This document shows positions 24,771 through 31,772 of a DNA stretch of 61,561 bases, piece by piece (within the stretch, counting starts at the first letter, position 1; each line of letters opens with the position of its first letter). A model generated the notes under the pieces. It saw only the letters and a program-made list of their open reading frames with translations, searched no databases and was not told where the DNA came from. Where the stretch lies: NCBI RefSeq assembly GCF_016862095.1, contig NZ_BOMH01000062.1:1-61561 (forward strand), written 5' to 3'. The DNA is from Actinoplanes cyaneus. Lineage in GTDB: Bacteria; Actinomycetota; Actinomycetes; Mycobacteriales; Micromonosporaceae. Both the position numbers and the translations under genes were made by a program.

Positions 24771-26545
24771 CCGCCGGCGTGCCGCGCGACGACGTGGCCG
24801 GGCGGTTCGGCACGCACTGCCCGGTCTGCGGCTCGGCGCTGGGCGACACCGAGCCGCGGGTGGACGCCGACACCGGCCGGTTCACCCAGTCGCCGTCGTT
24901 CCGGCTGGAGGTCGACGACTCCGGTGGTCAGGGGCCGGCCGGCTGGCGGGTCACGATGCTGGCCGGGAACTATCCACCGGCCGAGTCGACCGATCCGCCG
25001 TTCAACCCGCACTCGGTGGACTACGTCTACCTGCTCTGCGGGGACGGGCACATCTTCCCCGACGCGACCCCGGCGTTCCTCGGCGGGACGCAACGGCACC
25101 GGGACGTACGCCAGCGGGTCGACGACTTCAACGTGGTGGCGACAGTGGGATCGCCGGCGAGCGGGAAGACGTACCTGCTGATCCGGACCCTGCACCAGAA
25201 CCTCGACATGCGCGGGTCGTGGCATGCCGAGCGCGACCCGGCCCGGATCCGCGCGCGCGAGCTGAGCCCGCTGGAGAAACTGCCGACCCGGACCTGGACC
25301 GACCGGTACGACATGACCCGCAAGGACGGCACCGCGATCCACCCGAGCGGCACGGAGAGCGCCGCCTACCCGTTCGGCATCATGCAGCGGCGGTTCCCCC
25401 GGGCGCTCAACGCCATCCAGGCGATGGTCCGCAAGGTGGTGCTCGACGGCGGCCGGCGCGCCGACAACTGGGGCAAGGGGTTCCGCCAGCCACTGGTGCT
25501 GCGCACCGACAGCGGCGGCTTCCGCACCTGGACCGGGATCGCCGACCTGCCCGGCGAGCTGTTCACCGAGGACGGCGTGAACCGGCGCGAGCTGCGGATG
25601 CTGCGCTCCTTCGACGCGCTGGTGTGGGTGCTCGACCCACCCGTCGCGCACAGCTCACGGCGCTGGATGCGGCTGGTCGCCGACCCGGACCTCGACGAGT
25701 CGCTGCAGCTCGGCGGCAACCTGCGGCCCGGCACCGTGGACAAGTCCAGCGCCGACACGGTCCGGGTGAACCGGGAGGCGATCCAGAACCGGATCGGCGA
25801 GAAGATCACCGTGATCGACGGCCCGCTCGCCGACGCCGAGGGGCGGCCGCTGCAGATGCTGGTCACGATCAGCAAGTGCGACCTGATCCGGGCCGCGCTG
25901 CGCAAGGGCTGCGGGCTGACCGGCCTGGGCGCGGCCGGTGACGTGATGGCCGGGGCGGCGACCTACCTGGGTTTCACGCTGAACCGCTGGTCGGCCGGGC
26001 GGACGACGCCGGACGCCGGGGCCGGGCAACTGCTCCACTACCTGCTCGGCGCCCGGCACGCGCCGGAGGCCGGGCGGCGGCGCCGGGTCGAGCAGATCGC
26101 GGCCGGGCTGATCCGGCACTACTCCGACGACACCGAGTTCTGGAACCTGGTGCACGACGGCGCGGAGACCAAGGTGAGCATCCCGGCCGGCAGCATCGCC
26201 GAGCATCCCCAGTCGCTGCGGATCCCGTCGCTCGACGAGCACCTCGACTCGGCCCGCCGGCCCGGCAGCGACGGCCACCTGCTGCTGCGGGACCTGGTGA
26301 TGTCCACGATCGGCTGCGGCATCGCGTTCGCGCTCGGCCAGCGCGACGCGCTCAACAGCATGCACCAGGAGGCGTGGCTGACCATGCGGTACTTCCTCTG
26401 CTCGCCGCTGACCACGGTGCCGGTCGCCAAGAACGACGAGCAGCTCAGGCCGCGCGACCCGGACGACTGCTTCCCGCCGATCAACGAACGGGCCGCCGGG
26501 CTGACCCAGTTGCTGCTGGCCATTCTCGAGAGGGCACGCCGATGA
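24767..26545 (+). CDS. Zinc-ribbon GTPase-like protein (double-GTPase type)
   Basis: Start GTG at 24767 gives 592 residues. Cys18 and Cys21 (CPVCG) with Cys91 and His95 (CGDGH) suggest a zinc ribbon. The P-loop GSPASGKT (128-135), G3 DLPGE (260-264) and G4-like SKCD (369-372) mark a TRAFAC-style GTPase with a long insert between G1 and G3. From memory this fits families named DO-GTPase2 in predicted conflict systems; I could not check. No membrane helix is evident. It overlaps the next gene as ATGA, so the two should act together. Confidence 0.8.
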   Translation: MTAGVPRDDVAGRFGTHCPVCGSALGDTEPRVDADTGRFTQSPSFRLEVDDSGGQGPAGWRVTMLAGNYPPAESTDPPFNPHSVDYVYLLCGDGHIFPDATPAFLGGTQRHRDVRQRVDDFNVVATVGSPASGKTYLLIRTLHQNLDMRGSWHAERDPARIRARELSPLEKLPTRTWTDRYDMTRKDGTAIHPSGTESAAYPFGIMQRRFPRALNAIQAMVRKVVLDGGRRADNWGKGFRQPLVLRTDSGGFRTWTGIADLPGELFTEDGVNRRELRMLRSFDALVWVLDPPVAHSSRRWMRLVADPDLDESLQLGGNLRPGTVDKSSADTVRVNREAIQNRIGEKITVIDGPLADAEGRPLQMLVTISKCDLIRAALRKGCGLTGLGAAGDVMAGAATYLGFTLNRWSAGRTTPDAGAGQLLHYLLGARHAPEAGRRRRVEQIAAGLIRHYSDDTEFWNLVHDGAETKVSIPAGSIAEHPQSLRIPSLDEHLDSARRPGSDGHLLLRDLVMSTIGCGIAFALGQRDALNSMHQEAWLTMRYFLCSPLTTVPVAKNDEQLRPRDPDDCFPPINERAAGLTQLLLAILERARR

Positions 26546-28272
26546 GCGATCACATGATCCGGGTGGAGTGGGCGGATGTCAGCGGCACCGGCTTCAGCCC
26601 GCAGCGCCGCGACGACGAGGACGTCGCCCCGGAGTACTGGACGGCCGCCGAGGCGATGCTGCACGACGATCTGAGCCAGCCGCCGGAAGGGCTGCGCCGC
26701 ACCGGGGAGCATCCGGTCTGGACGCTGCGCCGGGTGGTCGTCGGCAACGCGAGGACCTGGTGTTTCGTGGTTCAGGGGCGGCGCGGGCCGTTCGGGGTGG
26801 CGGGCACGTGCCGGTTCGGGTTCGCTCCGCCCGGGATGGGCGCCTACGAGAGCTGGAGATGCGGCGCCGAGCAGGTCGCCGAGCCCAGCGACCCGCCGGA
26901 GGAGGAACCGCCGCCCGGGCTCCTGAGCGTGGTGCTCGGCGGGATCCTGCTCGGGCAGCGGGTCATCCCGATCGCCCGGCCGCCCGCCGAGGCCGCCTGG
27001 GTGATCCGCCGCGCGCTGGGCGTCGTGCCGGAACAGGAGGCGCGCCGATGGTCCTGGTCGACGTGCCTGCTCCAGCCGCCGGGCGGGGGCAGCCCGCGGG
27101 TGGTCGCCGGACGCTGGCCGCCCGGCTTCCACGACGAGGAGCCGGACCTCGGGCGAGCGGTCCGGCAGACGTTCGCCGGCGGCCCGGTCACCGGCGAACA
27201 GGTCGCCGCCTTCCTCGCCGACCCGGCCGCCGAGCGGAGCTTCGAGCAGCTCGTCGTCCGCGCCGCGCAGGGCCGGACCCACCCGGGACGGCTGCGTGGT
27301 GACCTGAGCCTGCTCGAGATGATCCGGCAGGGCCGCGGCTCGGCCCTGCCGGTGCGGCAGGAGGAGGCGCTGGAGATGCTCGGCACCCGGCACGGCCGTG
27401 ACGAGCTGGCCCGGGAGCACCTGGACAAGGTCCGCCGGATCGGCCTCGACCATCCCGAGCAGGCCCGCCGAATCCTGTCCGGCATGCGGATCGAGCCGGT
27501 GCTGGAACAGGAGCTGCTCGCCGGGCTGATCCAGGCGCAGGACCGGACCGAGGAGAACCCGCTCGGGCTGCCGACCGGCCGGGACCCGGGTTCGGCCGCG
27601 TGGCTGCTACGGCTCGCCGAGCTGTTCCGGGAGGCGTACCGGCCGGACGAGCGGGCCGGGCACGCGCTGCGCTGGTGGCGGTCGCACCGGCCGTGGAAGA
27701 CGAACCTCGACCTGGTGGCCGCGCGGGACTGGCTGCTGTCGGCGGGCCTGCTCGTGCCGGACGCGCCGGAGCTGTTCCCGATCCGGACCGAGGTGATCAT
27801 CGGTGAGCTGCGGCGCCATCACCGGGTCACGCCCGCGGCCCGGGAGGAGCTGCTCCACGTGCGGCAGCCGGTCGAGCTGATGCGGATCATCATGGCGGAG
27901 GCGCCGCCGCTGCCGGTGGAGACGACCGAGGACCTCATCCGGACGCTGACCGGCACCGACCGGCGGGCCGCCGCCGAGCTGCGTGTCCTGGTCAACCGGG
28001 GGCCGGAGTCGCCGCGCGAGGCCCCGAAGGCTCCGCCGCGGGACGCCGGGGAGATCCCGGTCGCGGGCTGGAGCCGGAACAACACACTCATGATCGTCGC
28101 GGTAATCGTGGCGACCCTGGCCGCGATGACCGTCATCCTGATCTTCGGCCAGGACCGCAAGGACGACGGCGACCGGGCGCCGCAACCGGTCACCTCCACG
28201 GCGGCGCCGCAGCCGGTCACGTCCACGGCGGCGCCGAGCGCCCCGGGTTTGCCCGTCCCCGGTCAGTCCTGA
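26542..28272 (+). CDS. Membrane-anchored GTPase-associated protein (GAP1-like)
   Basis: The 576-residue protein begins with an N-terminal domain (MIRVEWADVSGTGFSP) like the first domain of GTPase-associated protein 1 in predicted conflict systems. A large helical middle follows, then a membrane helix at about 513-536 (MIVAVIVATLAAMTVILIFG), and an outer tail with two PQPVTSTAA repeats. The family assignment is from memory. It is the last gene of the operon and ends 13 bp from the convergent DUF4407 gene. It is probably the direct partner of the GTPase. Confidence 0.75.
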   Translation: MSDHMIRVEWADVSGTGFSPQRRDDEDVAPEYWTAAEAMLHDDLSQPPEGLRRTGEHPVWTLRRVVVGNARTWCFVVQGRRGPFGVAGTCRFGFAPPGMGAYESWRCGAEQVAEPSDPPEEEPPPGLLSVVLGGILLGQRVIPIARPPAEAAWVIRRALGVVPEQEARRWSWSTCLLQPPGGGSPRVVAGRWPPGFHDEEPDLGRAVRQTFAGGPVTGEQVAAFLADPAAERSFEQLVVRAAQGRTHPGRLRGDLSLLEMIRQGRGSALPVRQEEALEMLGTRHGRDELAREHLDKVRRIGLDHPEQARRILSGMRIEPVLEQELLAGLIQAQDRTEENPLGLPTGRDPGSAAWLLRLAELFREAYRPDERAGHALRWWRSHRPWKTNLDLVAARDWLLSAGLLVPDAPELFPIRTEVIIGELRRHHRVTPAAREELLHVRQPVELMRIIMAEAPPLPVETTEDLIRTLTGTDRRAAAELRVLVNRGPESPREAPKAPPRDAGEIPVAGWSRNNTLMIVAVIVATLAAMTVILIFGQDRKDDGDRAPQPVTSTAAPQPVTSTAAPSAPGLPVPGQS

Positions 28273-28285
28273 TCGGAAGCGGACG

Positions 28286-29773
28286 TCAGTCCTGGCGGAA
28301 GCGCCATCCCATGCTGTCCGTCTCGTCCGGGTCGCCGCCGCCGATGGCCGGCCCCGCCACCGTCGCGCGCCCGCCGGTCTCGTCATCCGGCCAGTCGTTG
28401 TAGCCGTCAGCGGGCGCCGGCTCGGGCCGTGGCGCGGCCCACGGACGCCGCCGGCCGGGCGCGCCCGACGGCCCCTGGCCCTGCCCCTGCCCGCGCAGCC
28501 GCCGCAGCTCACCGGCCCGCCACCGGCGCAGCTCCCGGTCGCGCAGCTCGGCCCCGATGGTCGCCTCCCGCTCCGAGCGCGCGACGAACTCCTTCTCCCG
28601 ATGCTCGTGCTCGACCTTCAGCGTGCTCCTGGCCAGCTCCACGTCGGCCTTCTCGGCGGAGGCCAGGATCTGGTCGTAGACGGTCGCCGGCCCGATGTTG
28701 AGCAGGAACTTCGTCAGCACCGGCAGGATCTCGACCGCCGTGATGAACACCAGCAGCGTCAGATACGCGGTCTTCAGCGTGCCGTTGCGCCCGGTGATCT
28801 CGCTGAGCGCCTCGATCTGCGCCAGTAACCCGCGGTCGTTGCGGCTGTCGATCAGGTAACGGTCCTGCTCGTCGGCCCGGACCTGTTTGAGCCGGGCCAG
28901 CTCGGCCTGCTTGGCGGGCAGATCACCGCGCGCGTCCGCCTGCTGCCCGGTGCTCGCGGTCTTCTGCCGGTTCAGCGCCGTGTTCTTGGCCGCGTCCAGC
29001 TTCACGGCCGCGGCGTCCCGCTGAACGCGCAGGTCGTGGGCGTACTGCAGCTTCTTCTGATAGGCCGAGCCGCCGCCCTTGCGCTTCGAGCCGCAACTGC
29101 CGTCGAACTCGCAGAGGGCGTCCGCCTCGGCCCGTGCCCACTTCTTGTCGATCTGATCGAAATCGGCCTTTGCCTGCACGACCGCGGGGTCCTTGCCGAC
29201 CACGTCGTCGATCTCGGCGCCGGCCGCGACCCGCTGCAGCCGGACGACCTCCGCCTCCAGCTCCGGGATCGGCGCGAACCGGGCGTCCGCGCGCAGCGCC
29301 GCCTCGAACCGGTTGCGGTCGGCCTGCTGATCCACGGTGAGCTGGGCCTGGATCTCCCGCTGGAAGATCCACAGCACCAGCGGCGTGGAGACCACCGCAC
29401 CGATCACCAGGGCCAGCAGCAGGCGCGGGAGCAGCGTGAAGAGGTTCTGCCACCAGCGCTCCCGCCGGGACGCGGCGGCGACCAGCCAGCGGTCCAGGTT
29501 CGCGATCGCCAGTCCCCAGAGCAGCGCCACCGGGACCGCCGCCCACAGTGGCGCCCGGGCCCCGTTGTGCAGCGCGAACGCCGACGAGATCGCGGCCATG
29601 CACGCGGTGGTCAGCACGACGCCGCCGAGTCCGGAGAACTTGCGCCGCTCCCGCGGGCTGCGCTCCAGGGTGTCGACGTCGGCGCCGGAGAGCCAGATCA
29701 GAAGACGCGCCACCTCACGAGCATCGGTGATGCGCGGACCAGCGGAAATCCCCCGATGTGATGGCAGAGGCAC
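28286..29773 (-). CDS. DUF4407 membrane protein with long coiled coil
   Basis: The 495-residue protein has three membrane helices near the N terminus, a long charged helical region of about 230 residues predicted to be coiled coil, a fourth membrane helix (AYLTLLVFITAVEILPVLTKF) and a cytoplasmic Arg/Gly/Pro-rich tail. This is the layout of DUF4407. The start is GTG at 29773; a later GTG in LREVAR is possible. Convergent with the GTPase operon and 13 bp from it, it may be functionally linked. A 17-bp tandem repeat lies just upstream. Confidence 0.8.
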   Translation of the reverse strand: MPLPSHRGISAGPRITDAREVARLLIWLSGADVDTLERSPRERRKFSGLGGVVLTTACMAAISSAFALHNGARAPLWAAVPVALLWGLAIANLDRWLVAAASRRERWWQNLFTLLPRLLLALVIGAVVSTPLVLWIFQREIQAQLTVDQQADRNRFEAALRADARFAPIPELEAEVVRLQRVAAGAEIDDVVGKDPAVVQAKADFDQIDKKWARAEADALCEFDGSCGSKRKGGGSAYQKKLQYAHDLRVQRDAAAVKLDAAKNTALNRQKTASTGQQADARGDLPAKQAELARLKQVRADEQDRYLIDSRNDRGLLAQIEALSEITGRNGTLKTAYLTLLVFITAVEILPVLTKFLLNIGPATVYDQILASAEKADVELARSTLKVEHEHREKEFVARSEREATIGAELRDRELRRWRAGELRRLRGQGQGQGPSGAPGRRRPWAAPRPEPAPADGYNDWPDDETGGRATVAGPAIGGGDPDETDSMGWRFRQD

Positions 29774-29808
29774 TGCACGACGATTTCCCCGTACGGCCGG
29801 ATCGGCTT

Positions 29809-29911
29809 CTCTGAGAACGCCTCGCCTCTCGGAACGCCTCGCCTCGCAGAACGACCTCGCCTCTCAGAAGGCCTCGCCTCTCAGAAGGCCTCGCCTCTCA
29901 GAAGGCCTCGC
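29809..29911. repeat. Six-unit 17-bp tandem repeat
   Basis: Units start at 29809, 29826, 29843 (18 bp), 29861, 29878 and 29895. The last three are identical (CTCTCAGAAGGCCTCGC) and the first three are diverged. The array fills the gap between the DUF4407 gene and the GntR gene, and the final unit contains the GntR stop codon. Confidence 0.9.
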
Positions 29912-30524
29912 CGAGACCCTCCAGGACCTCGATGACGCTCGCGAGGTGATCCCGCATCGCCTCCTCGGCGGCTTTCGGGTCGCGCGCCCGGATCGCCGCG
30001 ATGATCGCCTCGTGCTGCGGCAGCGACCGCTGCGGACGGCCCGGCACCAGCGCGAGCATGATCTGGTGGCGGGCCTGCTGGGCCTTGAGCGTGCCGATCA
30101 GCCGGTCCGCGGTGCCGTGCCCGGCGATGGTGCGGATCAGCGTGTGCAGGCGCTGGTTCAGCTCGCTGTAACGGCGGTGCTCGCCGGCCTCCACCGCGCG
30201 CCGCATGAGCAGGCCGATCTCGTCCAGCTCGGCGGCGCCGGCGTCGGTGACCCGCTCGGCGGCACGCGCGGCGACCAGGCCCTCCAGCACCATCCGGACC
30301 TGGGTGATCTCGATCGTCTCGGCGAGGCTGATCTTGCGGACCACCGCGCCGCGGTTGCGCTGGATCTCCACCAGGCCCTCGGCGGCCAGATCCTGCAGGG
30401 CGAGCCGGACCGTGAACCGGCTGACGTCGAACCGCTCGATCAGCTGGGCCTCGACCAGTCGCTCGCCGGGCAGGTAGTCGCCGGCCAGGATCGCCTCGCG
30501 CAGGGCGTCGCGCGCGCTGGTCAT
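29898..30524 (-). CDS. GntR family regulator, FCD subfamily
   Basis: Start ATG at 30524 follows GGGGGA and gives 208 residues; an in-frame extension to 30638 would read through repeat hairpins and is rejected. The N-terminal winged helix has LREAILAGDYLPGERLVEAQ and SRFTVRLALQDLAAEGLVEIQ. The FCD ligand domain has the metal-type residues in LNQRLHTLI and PQHEAIIAAI. FCD regulators usually sense small carboxylates, so this one could control the aromatic-acid genes 14 kb away, where TTGT-two-ACAA sites occur; this is conjecture. Its last codons come from the tandem repeat. Confidence 0.88.
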   Translation of the reverse strand: MTSARDALREAILAGDYLPGERLVEAQLIERFDVSRFTVRLALQDLAAEGLVEIQRNRGAVVRKISLAETIEITQVRMVLEGLVAARAAERVTDAGAAELDEIGLLMRRAVEAGEHRRYSELNQRLHTLIRTIAGHGTADRLIGTLKAQQARHQIMLALVPGRPQRSLPQHEAIIAAIRARDPKAAEEAMRDHLASVIEVLEGLGEAF

Positions 30525-30590
30525 CAGTCCCCCGTCTGCAGGCGTGCCGGCCCGGAACGGTACCGCGCCCCGGCAACCCGCGATCGCCGC

Positions 30591-30776
30591 GAGCTGGCGC
30601 TGACGGTCGCTACCGGCCCTCATAACAACCGTCAGCACCAGCCGACCACCGCGAGCTGGCGCTCACGGTCGGCACCGGGCCTCATGGCAACCGTCAGTGC
30701 CAGCCGACCGCCGGGAGCTGGCGCTCACGGTTGCTGCCGGGCCTGATGACAACCGCCAGCGCCAGCCCGGCTGCCG
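30591..30776. repeat. Three tandem 62-bp hairpin units of the CCGGCTGG family
   Basis: Units start with GAGCTGGCGCT at 30591, 30653 and 30715. Each has arms of about 15 bases (unit 1: GCTGGCGCTGACGGT and ACCGTCAGCACCAGC) around a GC-rich loop. Together they occupy most of the 347-bp gap between the GntR gene and the copper module; nothing else is seen there except the CsoR-like box. Confidence 0.85.
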
Positions 30777-30840
30777 GGAGCCGGCCGTCGTGGCTGGTTC
30801 CGAGGTGGGCGGGGCTGGAAGTTCTTGCCGGGCTTCTTGG

Positions 30841-30855
30841 TACCCCCCAGGGGTA
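30841..30855. promoter_or_regulatory. CsoR-like copper operator
   Basis: TACCCC, three bases, GGGGTA is a perfect interrupted palindrome matching the known TACCCC-GGGGTA type of CsoR operator in actinobacteria. It is 16 bp upstream of the first start codon of a copper-transport gene pair. No csoR gene is in the window. Confidence 0.75.
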
Positions 30856-30871
30856 TGTGTATGGTGGAGGC

Positions 30872-31762
30872 ATGAGGACTTCGGTGCGGCTCATGACGTA
30901 CGCGCTGGGCTTGGTCGTGGTGTTTGCCAGCGCCGCGGGTGCCGGGCGAGCGTTCGGGCCGGAGGGAAAGCCCGCTCCGGCCCCGGCGCACACCGCCATG
31001 GACGAGCACCCCGGGCACGAGGCGACCACGGTTGCCGCCGAGGGGCTGCAGGTCACCCAGGCCGGCTACACGCTGAGTCCGCTGACGACGCGACTCGTCG
31101 CCGGGCAGGCGCAGACGTTCGCGTTCCGGATCGTCGGGCCGGACGGGCGGGCCGTCACGCAGTTCACCAGGGAGCACGGGACCGAGGAGCACGGGACCGA
31201 GCTGCACCTGATCGTGGTCCGGCGGGACATGGCGGGCTATCAGCATCTGCATCCGGTCCGCGCCGCCGACGGCACCTGGTCGGTCCCGCTGACGGTCAGT
31301 GAGCCGGGCGCCTATCGGGCGCTCGCCGACTTCACGCCCCGCGCCCGGACGGAGGGCCTGGTGCTCGGCGCCGACCTCGACGCCCCCGGTGACTACCAGC
31401 CGCGGCTCCTGCCGAAACCGGACTGGGAGACGACCGCCGACGGGTACACGGTGACCCGGGCCGGCGAGCCGCAGGCCGGGGCCGACTCCTGGATGACCGT
31501 CTCGGTGAGCAGGAACGGTCAGCCGGTCACCCTGGAGCCCTACCTCGGCTCGTTCGGTCATCTCGTCGCGCTGCACCAGGGCGACCTCGCCTACCTGCAC
31601 CTGCATCCGCAGGAGGGCGCGACCGCCGGGCCGGACGTCACTGTCGACGCCTCCGTTGCGGCCACCGGGACGTACCGGTTGTTCCTGGAGTTCAAGCACG
31701 ACGGCACGGTGCATCTCGCCGAGTTCACCGCCACCACCGGCGCCGGCCACACCCACAACTGA
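30872..31762 (+). CDS. Secreted His-rich protein of the copper operon
   Basis: The 296-residue protein has a signal peptide or N-terminal anchor, then a His-containing segment (HTAMDEHPGHE). Two similar beta domains follow, with EEHGTELHLIVVRRDMAGYQHLHP and LHQGDLAYLHLHP, and the chain ends in GHTHN. Such His clusters suit extracytoplasmic metal binding. TGGAGG precedes the ATG. It lies 10 bp before the copper ATPase gene behind a CsoR-like box, so a copper-binding or delivery role is inferred. Confidence 0.8.
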   Translation: MRTSVRLMTYALGLVVVFASAAGAGRAFGPEGKPAPAPAHTAMDEHPGHEATTVAAEGLQVTQAGYTLSPLTTRLVAGQAQTFAFRIVGPDGRAVTQFTREHGTEEHGTELHLIVVRRDMAGYQHLHPVRAADGTWSVPLTVSEPGAYRALADFTPRARTEGLVLGADLDAPGDYQPRLLPKPDWETTADGYTVTRAGEPQAGADSWMTVSVSRNGQPVTLEPYLGSFGHLVALHQGDLAYLHLHPQEGATAGPDVTVDASVAATGTYRLFLEFKHDGTVHLAEFTATTGAGHTHN

Positions 31763-31772
31763 GGGATCCGCG

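Noticed and set aside
29809..29911. CRISPR-like array
   Set aside because: The 17-bp units are directly adjacent with no spacers.
30525..30638. N-terminal extension of the GntR protein
   Set aside because: It would be translated from a repeat hairpin; the ATG at 30524 has its own ribosome site and matches family length.
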